In this document: positions 52,622 through 61,464 of the stretch, piece after piece
Position numbering within the stretch: position 1 is the first letter of the stretch
Layout: the number at the start of each line of letters is the position of its first letter
Notes under the pieces: model-generated
Databases searched by the model: none
What the model was told of the DNA's origin: nothing
What the model saw: only the letters and a program-made list of their open reading frames with translations
NCBI GenBank assembly: GCA_025667525.1
Contig: CM046875.1
Location: forward strand, 120,518,340-120,582,339
Direction: 5' to 3'
Length of the DNA stretch: 64,000 bases
Origin: Glebionis coronaria
Taxonomy: Eukaryota > Streptophyta > Magnoliopsida > Asterales > Asteraceae
Made by a program: the position numbers and the translations under genes

Positions 52622-54808
52622 AGCAAACTCAACTCACTCTAAAAATAAAGCTCGTCAACGAATAAATCCAAGCTACGGTAAATATAATGATCGGCCCGAC
52701 AAATATTTTACCAATGTGGTTCTCTCGAAATACCCGCCTCAACACGATGTACCAAAAATAAATACACAAAATTAACTTAATTAAAGAAATTTTACTTAAC
52801 TAAAGTTAGTTTAAAAATAAATCACTGATGTGTGTATCCCACCCACGTGTATCCCACCCATACCCTAAAAAACGTGGCTTACTAAAAAAAATACGTGGCC
52901 TCAAGAGCTTTGACTATTCGATGCTTCCTAAGGAAGATTGTATCTATAAAACACAGATCTCAAAAAAAGGATTTCTCTTCTCTCAATCCTCAAGAAAAAA
53001 CCCTACGCCTCTCTATTATCTAACCTTCCTTTGCACTCTTTTCTTTAAACTAAAGCATCACAAAAACCTGTGATCATAGATATCTCCGTCCCAACATCAT
53101 TCTGTTTTCTCTCAGACAAAATCGCAGCCACCTCCAAACCAATCAACCTTTTTAGACTTGATTATATTGATATGCACATCAAACGAACCAAGTTTGATTT
53201 CTTCCACAATACTCCTTTAATATATGAACTCAGAAAAGATTTGAAGCCTAGATGAAGTGAAGAACCAAGATTAATTCTACTTCTAGATCTCTATAATGAG
53301 GTCTCGGGTAGGTTTATGTAGTGTGTTTTTGTTTGAGTCGAGTCTTGGTTATCGAGTCTAAATTTGATTTCTTGTTTTGAGTTGTGGTTTAGTCAAGTCT
53401 GTGGGTATGGTGTCGTAGGCTTGAGTCGAGGGTGAGGGTGAGTAGAGGTTGAGGGTGAGGGTGATTCGATGAGTCAGTTTGTTTAATCTGTTTTGGAGTC
53501 GGTTTTGTGTGCCGAGAGGGTTTGAGTTCGTGTGGTGTGAGAGGAGCTAGTGTGGAGTCTGTGGAGTCTAGGTTGAGTGTGTTAGTTTGGGTCGATGAGA
53601 GTTGATGGTGTGTCGGGGTTGGTTTGGCTGTTGTGATGAGTTCGTTTGGGGTTGGTTTGGCTGTTGTGACGAGAGTTGAGTATGTTAGTTTGGGTTTCGA
53701 GTCTGTGAGTGTGGTGTTGAGTCGAAGTTTAGAGTCGAGTGGTTTCGAGGTTGTTTGAGTGTGAATGTGGAGTTTTGTCAGTTTTATGTGAGGTCAGTTT
53801 AAGTGTCGAGGGTGAACGTGAGTCAGGTCTGAGTTTAGAGTCGCTTGGTGATGTTGGAGTCGTGATGTGTGTCGAGGGTTTTGTGAAGAGAGTGTATTGT
53901 TAAGGGTGTGGCGAGGTTTGAGAAAGATTTTTGTGGTGTAATATGTTGGACGAGGGGTGAGAGTACAAGAGGTATGAGGGAGTCTTGAGTCGAAAGGGTT
54001 TTAAAGATGTGTCGAGTCGAAGTTCGAGTCTTGGGTTGAGTTTGTGGTCAGTCTAGATGTCGAGTCAAAAAAACTTTGGTTGAATCGCAATAACAAGTCA
54101 GGTCATCGCAATATTGAGTCAAACTAAATAAAATGCATCGCAATATAGAGTCCATTCATCGCAATATTTAGCAAGATCCATCGCAATATCCAACTATTCA
54201 CCATCGCAATATCCAAACTTTCCATCGCAATATTCAAATTTTTTTCCATCGCAATATTTGTCATTCCATCGCAATATAGTGGAAAAGAATTTGGCAGAGT
54301 TTCGTCTCAATGGTCCTTAAATCCGTCGCAATCACGATCGCAAAAGGCTATCGCAATCACGTCGGAATAAGGTATCAGAATACGTGATCGCAAAGTAGAA
54401 CCCTCGGGTTATTGCGATCGATGTACAACCCTGGTGACGTTACGATCGGAATATGGCAACTATCTATCGGAATAGGACAAAAAGAGAAAGCATCAAAATA
54501 CCCATCTGAATAAGCATCTTAATGTATAAACCCTTTTCCGATACTTAACATGGACACAAGGACAAAACAGAAAACTATAAATTGATACTGTTTGAGAAAA
54601 AAAATGATAAAGAGTTGTGACAGATTGGATAAAATAATAAAAGAAGACACTTTGAAAAGAGATATTTGATGAGAACTTTATCAAAGATTATATAAAAGTA
54701 GGCTTAAAGAAAAAAAATAAACGAACGAAAGAGAAAAAAATTGTAAAAGAAAGAAAACTTTACCACCAAATTAATAGATAAAACGTGCTAATCCGAAGAA
54801 TCAACCAA
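52622..54808 (-). other. Repeat-rich leader of element D
   Basis: 2.2 kb between primer-binding site and ORF. It is divided into a GACTC-rich, strongly strand-asymmetric stretch (+ strand G/T-rich, about 53280-54070; G-runs at 53430-53461 could fold as a quadruplex) and an array of ATT(G/C)CGAT motifs (54080-54530, listed separately). 52622-53280 is AT-rich with no ORF above 81 residues. Confidence 0.75.
54080..54530 (-). repeat. ATTGCGAT/ATTCCGAT short-motif array in the element D leader
   Basis: On the sense (minus) strand about 20 copies of ATTGCGAT, ATTCCGAT and one-base variants occur at irregular 10-30 bp spacing. The end nearest the primer-binding site is mainly ATTCCGAT-like; the rest is ATATTGCGATGG. 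The leader of element F has the same motif in the same orientation and place. Confidence 0.9.
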
Positions 54809-54821
54809 GCTCTTGATACCA
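54809..54821 (-). other. Primer-binding site of element D
   Basis: Minus strand TGGTATCAAGAGC, two bases from the 5' LTR. This is the tRNA-Met-type site with the extra A often seen in Copia elements, and it is identical to that of element F. Confidence 0.9.
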
Positions 54822-54823
54822 AT

Positions 54824-55132
54824 TGAATGATCGTGTTTTTCTAAGGATTTAGCAATCTATGGTTAATCTATTAAGATAGATGGGAAATGAAGAACTTAGA
54901 GAGAGAAAGAAGAGAGAGATAGGAGAGAAAGAAGAAGAAAGATTGATTATGTGAAAAATGTGGTAAGTGTTCAACGACCCCTCCTAACATGCTAGGAGGG
55001 GGGTTTATATAGCCCACCCTACATGTGGGCTATATGGGCTATACCTTAATACATTAGATCATGAGCCCAATACTTGTATCTATATTTGGAGTGACCGATC
55101 CTTTCTAAATACGTAAAAACGTATTTCCAACA
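54824..55132 (-). repeat. Element D 5' LTR
   Basis: 309 bp, partner of 36053-36362. On the minus strand it starts TGTTGGAAATACG, the same start as the element F LTR, so D and F are related families. Confidence 0.94.
54978..55034 (-). promoter_or_regulatory. TATA box of element D LTR flanked by inverted repeats
   Basis: The TATA box is the complement of 55004-55011. Downstream in the sense direction is the inverted repeat cccctccta/taggagggg (54978-54986 with 54993-55001). Upstream and overlapping it is tatagccca/tgggctata (55008-55016 with 55026-55034). The same layout with different bases occurs in the element F LTR. Promoter role is inferred. Confidence 0.65.
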
Positions 55133-55137
55133 GGAAT

Positions 55138-55784
55138 TATGATACTTCACATCATCTTGGATCTTTAGCAACAAAATAGAGCTCCTCATGCCTTGTTAGG
55201 GCCTTTTTGGATATTCACCAATCTTCGCATCCCGCTTCAATAAGTTATGCCTTGGCTATGAACTCTATTCAACACGAGCAACTTTTAAACGATTTTGGGC
55301 TAGAAGCTAAGTAACCTTTCAAATCGTACGACCTTACTTATTGCAATTATTTTTATTCCTAATGCATTGATCTTATGGGAGAAAAAGCCACAGTTAAAAA
55401 CATATGAGTTTTTGAAAGAACATTTTCATGTTCTACGTTTAGCATGATCACTTGTCTAACTCTATCACTTCTCGTTCTTCACTATTTAAAGACCTCTAAT
55501 TAAAGAGACTCGTAAATACTTAGCCATGCAAGTCAAAATTAAGCCAAATTTGGATTAGCTTTCATTAAGACTATATCAAATCGAAGTTTTGGGTTTTCAA
55601 GCCACCTATAGGATCTTGCACTTTCTTAGACTTTTTCAGGTTTAGAGAATGCATTTTAAAGTTCCCTTGATATGTAACTTTCTAGGATCAATTATAGGAA
55701 CTTGCAAAAAGTTATTGTTCTTAACCCGAATGAGCTAAGACTTTCGCGTTTTAAAGTTCCCTATATAAAAGTCTAGCAAAACTT
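55138..55784 (-). other. Internal fragment of element H between D and F
   Basis: Continues the sequence cut at 36047 by element D. It is non-coding and AT-rich, and shares the block TTGTTAGGGCCTTTTTGGATA (55193-55213) with 35958-35978. No domain recognised. Confidence 0.5.
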
Positions 55785-56106
55785 TGTTGGAAATACGTTT
55801 TACGTATTAAGAAGGATCGGTCACTCCATTAATGGTCCATGTAATAGCTCGTAGTTTAGTTACTTATCTTTATTCAACAAACAAACCCAAGCCTAGCCTA
55901 CAACATGTGTAGGTCGGCCCAAATGTAAGCCCAAGCCCATGACAAGGGCTTGGGTATATAAACCCTCTCCTTTGATGGAGAGGGTAGTGGTTTTCATTTT
56001 TTTACACATAGTTCTCATTAGTTTCTCTCTCTAGAATTGTGTGAAATCCACCATCTCTCTATCTCTTTCTCTCTCTAAAACATAAGCAAGATTTACATAT
56101 CTTACA
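55785..56106 (+). repeat. Element F 5' LTR
   Basis: TGTTGGAAATACG...ATCTTACA, 322 bp. The start and the CT-rich end (about 56020-56080) parallel the element D LTR. It is followed two bases later by the primer-binding site. Confidence 0.92.
55930..55984 (+). promoter_or_regulatory. TATA box of element F LTR between two hairpins
   Basis: TATATAAA at 55955-55962. Upstream stem cccaagccc/gggcttggg (55930-55938 with 55946-55954) abuts the TATA box. Downstream stem ccctctcc/ggagaggg (55963-55970 with 55977-55984) begins right after it. The downstream stem would lie at or near the start of the transcript. Function inferred. Confidence 0.7.
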
Positions 56107-56108
56107 AA

Positions 56109-56127
56109 TGGTATCAAGAGCCATGGG
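56109..56127 (+). other. Primer-binding site of element F
   Basis: TGGTATCAAGAGCCATGGG, tRNA-Met-type, two bases after the LTR; same core as element D. Confidence 0.92.
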
Positions 56128-56354
56128 ATGAGTGTATTGTTTATGTGTTTGTATTCTTGATTCATACGCCTATTTTGATCCATTTCACACGAACCAAAAT
56201 TTTTTTGTGTTTTTTAATGGTTTTTTCTTGATACAAATCTTCTACATAGTTGTGGTAGAGATTTGGTATATTTACTTTGGCTAAAAACACAAAAATTTTG
56301 GGTGTTTTGATCATTTTTTGGCTTAAAATCTCGAATTGGTTGAGTTTTGTCCGA

Positions 56355-56790
56355 GAAAAGTGGGATATATTCCAATCAGGGTCATCGGAAAAGGGTTTAA
56401 AGGATTCAAAAAAGTTATTCCGATCAGTATCACCGGAAAAGGGTTTAAGCATTCTGATCACATTCCGACGAAGGGATTCCGATTGCATTCCTATTTGCTT
56501 ATTCCGATTTGGGTATTCCGATTTGAGTATTCCGATTTTGGTATTCCGATTTGGGACATTCTGATAAGGGACATTCCGATTTTGGTACATTCCGATAAGG
56601 AACATTCCGATTTGGTACATTACGGTTTTGGTACATTCCGATCTGTGACATTCCGATTAGAGACTTTCCGATCAAGGGTATTCCGATTAGGGACATTCCG
56701 ATCAAGGGTATTCTGATAGGGTTTATTCCGTTAGCTTTCCGACTGATATTCCGACAGCTTTCCGATCCTTTATTCCGATCAACATTCCGA
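56355..56790 (+). repeat. ATTCCGAT short-motif array in the element F leader
   Basis: About 25 copies of ATTCCGAT or one-base variants, mostly every 14-17 bp with a loose unit of the form ATTCCGATTTTGGTAC. It lies between the primer-binding site and the gag ATG. The 95-152 residue ORFs on both strands across it are translations of the repeat, not genes. Confidence 0.93.
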
Positions 56791-56970
56791 CAACCCAAAA
56801 ATTATTCCATAAAAAATTTCGATCGTGTGTAATTTTGACTTGGACTTTTTGGTTTATCGAGAACATATTTTAGGGGATTTTGACATTGTTTCTCGACTTC
56901 AACTCACAACAACAAACACATTTACTTTCTCTCAATGATCGATCAACTTTGTAAATCTTAACTTATCGAA

Positions 56971-58405
56971 ATGGAGAACACATCTCTTACGGATAAGTCC
57001 ATCCTCTCGGGTACGGATAATCGTCCACCAATGTTGGATAAGTCTATGTACGAGGATTGGACTTCCCGAATGGAACTTTACATGTTTGAACAAAGAGAAT
57101 GGACATCTAATTTGGGCATCGGTGCTCAATGGACCATTGGTATATGGTACTGTGACGGAAGGTGCTGTTACTCGTCCTCGCACTACGGGTGAACTAACTG
57201 GAGATGCTAAGATACAAGACAAGTGTGATAAACAAGCTACAAATATCATTCTCCAAGCCCTTCCTCCAGATGTCTACAAACTCGTCAGCAAACATAAAGT
57301 TGCCAAAGAGTTATGGGATAGAATTCGTGTTCTCATGCAAGGCACCTCGTTAACTAAACAAGAACGAGAGTGTAATCTTTATGATACTTTTGATAAGTTT
57401 TCATATGTTCCAGGGGAGACTCTCAATGATTACTATCTGAGATTTACCTTATTGTTGAATGAGCTAAATATCTATGGCATGGCAATTCCTACGTTTCAAT
57501 TGAACACCAAGTATTTGAACACTCTTCCTTCAGAATGGAAAAAGTACGTGACGGATGTTAAATTGGCTAAGGACTTGCATAACACCAATGTGGATCAACT
57601 TCAACCTTTTCTTCAACAACACGAATGCCATGTGATCGAGGCTCGGTTGTCTAAACCTCAAGTTCATGATCCACTTGCCATGTATGCTTCTCAACAAAAC
57701 ATGGCTTATACTTATCAACAACCATCATACTTGCAGCAGCCACCATCACACACCTATCAGCAAACACAGCAACCATCTTATCAACCACCAATGATGCCAC
57801 AACAAGCATTTCAACAAAGTGTTCATCAACAATCTTTTCTACAGCAACCACCATATCAGACATCACCATCACAAGCCAACACTTCTCCAATGGGCTATAC
57901 TCCTCAGCAAGGATATTTTCCAATAGAAGCACAACCAGCAAAAGCTTTCTACTCTAATGAACTTCCACCAATCCAAGCACCGGTCTTTACTCCAAATGAT
58001 ACGCCATTTGATGTACTAAACCATCTCACTGCCTACTTGTCAAAACTTGTTGCAACTAGAGGATTTCCACCAACAAACAATCAGCTTCGCACCTCTTCAA
58101 ATCCTCGACAACAAGCTACTGTTCAAGATGGTCAAGTAACAGTGCAACCCATTCAGGGAAGGCAAAATTCATTTGGACCTCCTACAAGGACGGTGAATGC
58201 TCAAGATGTGAATTCTCAAGCTAATGGAAATGGAAGCTCCATTGGTCCTCAAAAGGTTGTGACTTGCTACAATTGTCGAGGACAGGGTCATATGGCTAGG
58301 CAATGCACTCAGCCGAAAAGGAGAAGGGATGAAGCGTGTTTCGTGAGAAAATGTATTTGGTTGATGCTCAGTATAAGGGAAAGATTTTGGATTCAGAGGA
58401 GTTAG
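56971..58405 (+). pseudogene. Copia gag (UBN2-type) with CCHC zinc knuckle, element F
   Basis: Starts at ATG 56971 (MENTSLTDKSILSG), a form common at the start of this gag group. A one-base shift near 57085 moves the frame to 57086-58405. That frame shows VTRPR, IILQALPPDVYKLVS, VAKELW, QGTSLTKQEREC and FKL-like blocks of the UBN2/gag-polypeptide domain. A Gln/Pro-rich region (about 57700-57960) follows, then a zinc knuckle C-x2-C-x4-H-x4-C (CYNCRGQGHMARQC, about 58267-58308) and a basic tail. A second shift near 58335 leads into the spacer ORF frame. Role: capsid and RNA binding. Two frameshifts make this copy defective. Confidence 0.93.
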
Positions 58406-61400
58406 CATTTCTTGCAGACCCAGTGGCAGCAGATACTGAAGGCATTACAGTCATTTCCACTTCGAATGCAGCTTATCAAGCAGATGATCTTGACGCATAT
58501 GATTCGGATTGTGATGACATTCACTCTGCCCAAGATGCTCTCGTTGCTAATCTCTCTCACTAAGCGTCTGATGTCATCAGTGAGGTACCCACCACAGCCA
58601 ATCTTGGTAATGGTGATAACCAACATCAAGTTGGGCATGAAAATGACAACCTCGAACAGCATTCGGGAACTAGTAACTCAAATGTTATGGTACCCAATCC
58701 TACACATTTAAGTAAACCTCAACCAAATGCTACGACGGGTATGGAATCTTATGCTCAACATGATTTGGTCATGGTGCCTAAACATATTATTGATCAAATG
58801 CATATGTCCCTTAGACAATCCGTAGATACGAATTCCACCCTAACTGCTGAGCTTGCGTTGCATAAAGAAAAGGTCAAACCTTTTAAAATGGTCCCTCAAG
58901 CAGAGAAAATAACATGTTCTGAATTTGACCAATTTCATTTTGAAAAGATTGAACACTTGAAAGAAATAGAATCATTAAAAGATTATCTTTCCAATGAATT
59001 AAAAGCAAAAGAGTCGGTTGTCAATGATTTTCAGAAACTTAAAATGGATTTCGAAACACTCGAGTCTAAAAAGTTTGAATCAGAAATTAATGCTACCAAA
59101 CTTCTTAAATTCAAGGAACAACAGCTTTTAAAACAATACGCTTCCACAGAAAAGGTTCATCTTTTAACTAAATCATTTAAAGAACTCGAACTTAAGCGTC
59201 TTCAAAATTTACCACCTAATCCCGGTTATGCAAAACAAGCTCAGGAATATATTTCGTGTCTTTATGATATGACCCTAATTAGCAAATTGAAAGAAGCACC
59301 TTTTGTTCGTAGTACTGAGGAGACACAGTCACTTGCGGAAGAAACTCATTCTAAAATGCTTTCAAAATTCCATACGATTGATTATCATCAGTATAACAAA
59401 GATCAATTGTCTAAGAAGACCCGCATTCGCTTACAAAAGGAATTAGCTGAATTGACAGTTCTTGTGCCCCAAAGTTTGTCAAATGAAAACCTTCCTAGTA
59501 CGTCTCTTACACTTGTCAAAACGGATTTAACGAAGTTAATTCCACCGGTAAGTAAGGCGTCCGTTCACTTAAATGCGGTACACCAACACTTAGCCGATTT
59601 TGACAAGGTCATTTTGGAACGTACGACGGCTTCGGTCATAAAGAAAGGTGAATGGAATTTTGAGCACACCAGAGCTGCGTTTCGAGACGAAATTGTTCCG
59701 GTTGTAAAGAATGTTAAAGCTTGTCTTAGTAATCTTGATCAAGATTTGCATTTGGAAATCGAAGAAGTTAAACGTGTTTTCAATGAAATGGATGATGCTT
59801 ATGAAAACAGTTTACTTGAAATAGAACGGGTTTCTCGCCAAAATGATCAGCTTCTGAAGCAAGTGATGTCTCATGATATTGTTCCCGTCTGTGTGAATAA
59901 AAGTGTTGATAATGATTCTATTGTGCATAATGTTGAATCTGTGGATAATATGGTAGATAGTACTTCTCACGAATCTGACGCTGAATTTTTAAAGCTTCAA
60001 GATTCATATTCTTCGCTTTCAAAACGTTTTGATGAGATTCAAACACATTGTAATTCGCTTGAATGCAAGCAACAATTTATTCAAGGAATCTTTGAAACGT
60101 CATTCGAAGGTGTTAATATCGATGATGCAAACTTTGAAACGAATTTTCGATTGAATTTACAATCAAAACAGCGTCAGCCAAGTGACAAAGTTGCTAAATC
60201 TTTGCCGATAGACATAGAGAAATCTAAGGAGCTTAACTGTGTGAACGTACTTGAGGTCGCTGAGAATTTTAAACTAGATCTAGATAATCGAGTTTCCAAT
60301 GTTTTGTTTAAAGTTAATAACTTAAAACAGAAAGATACACGACTCTTCGATTCAGTAAAGCCCGCATGTGTTCATACCACTGCACAGAATCAATCATTGA
60401 TTGAACAATTGAATCAAAAGTCGGTGGAAATATCTGATTTGAGGGAACAAATTTGTGATAAGAATCTGGCCTTGGCTGAGTTAAAGGAAACACTTCGTAC
60501 TCTAAAAGGTAAGAATGTTGTGGATAACGCAGCCACTGTCTCAGCATCGTCCTCTAGTGCAATCAAAAGGAACCTTATAGCTGTCACACCATTTAATAAG
60601 GTCCCTAGGACTAAACCATCTCAAACTTTGGTCACTAAAGATAAGGCAGAATCAAAACAAGCTTCTAATATTCCCGTGTTGCCTTCTACAGGAGTAAGCA
60701 CCACTACTAAGGTTCAAAGATCAAAGCTTAAAAGAAACAAGAAGAATGATAGGATCTTGCCCTCATCTAGTAGTCAAGTGAAGAAGAAAGTAGAAGCCCA
60801 GCCTAGGAATGTTATTTCTGTTTTGAATAAAAAGAATCATGTAGCTAAACCTAAAGGCTCTGCGGTTGTGCAGCGTTCTAAGCCTAGTGTGAATTCTAAT
60901 TTGAAATGTTGGAATTGCAATGAATGTATGTTTTCTAGTCGTCATGATTCTTGCCTTATTGACCATGTGAATGAGATGTATGCCCGGAAAAATGGATTAG
61001 AATGGAAACCGACTGGGAAAGTGTTAACCCAAGTTGGTTGGATGTGGCGTCCCACTGGTAGAACTTTTACTATAGTAGGAAATATGTTCCCTTTAACTAG
61101 GATCACTCCCACTAAAGCGAAGAAAGCGTGCCCTTTAACTAGAAGTACCAAGGCTACCAAAACACAAGCGTGTCCTTTAACTAGGAACATTGACACTACT
61201 GTAGGAACCAAGTGCCCTTTAAATAGGTTTACTCCCACTGTAGTGCCCGCTAATACTCCAAAACCTAAGAAAGTTGGAACAGTAAAACCTGTTAGTGCTA
61301 AAACTCACATTAGAAAACGCAGGAAATCTAAGGGTCACACAAATGTTAGCAATTATGATAATCTTATATATGTATCTGCTAACACTCCAGAACCAATAGT

Positions 61401-61464
61401 TTCCAATGCATTGTCTACTGTTGTTGTTGAAAATAGGTTGTCCAAATTGTTCTCTGGTATTTAG
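58336..61464 (+). pseudogene. Coiled-coil gag-pol spacer ORF of element F
   Basis: One frame from 58336, broken only by TAA at 58561-58563, then open for 925 residues (58687-61464). It begins with an acidic AYQADDLDAYDSDCD segment, followed by long Leu/Lys/Glu-rich coiled coils (about residues 70-200 and 340-610 of the 925), and a basic Ser/Lys-rich linker. A Cys/His module C-x2-C-x2-C-x5-H-x2-C lies at 60907-60954, then RPTGRTFTIVGN at about 61048-61083. Four PLTR/PLNR repeats end near 61227. It ends in LSKLFSGI directly before protease, where a small deletion shifts pol out of frame. No enzymatic domain; function unknown. Elements of this group carry such a spacer; element D kept only this part. 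Confidence 0.88.

Larger units (their letters stand above)
36053..55132 (-). mobile_element. Non-autonomous Sirevirus-like Copia element D, hosting element E
   Basis: Flanked by ggaat (36048-36052 and 55133-55137). LTRs are 310 bp, begin TGTTGGAAATA on the minus strand, end ...TTCA, and differ at about 6 positions. The primer-binding site (54809-54821) gives minus orientation. Without E the element is about 8.9 kb. From 5' to 3' it holds a repeat-rich leader (54808-52622), one long coiled-coil ORF related to the gag-pol spacer of element F (52621-51149 and 40979-40020), a hairpin-repeat array (about 40016-38980), and non-coding sequence with several polypurine tracts. No UBN2/zinc-knuckle gag, protease, integrase or RT is present. 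Confidence 0.9.

Noticed and set aside
54080..54530. CRISPR-like array
   Set aside because: Repeats are only 8-10 bp with irregular 10-30 bp gaps in a plant retrotransposon leader; not CRISPR.
56162..56798. ORFs of 95-152 residues on both strands with IGM/NRN or FRSG repeats
   Set aside because: They translate the ATTCCGAT array in the leader of element F; open in several frames because the unit lacks stops.
57530..58408. Minus-strand ORFs of 63-96 residues inside gag of element F
   Set aside because: Shadows of the + strand gag frame.
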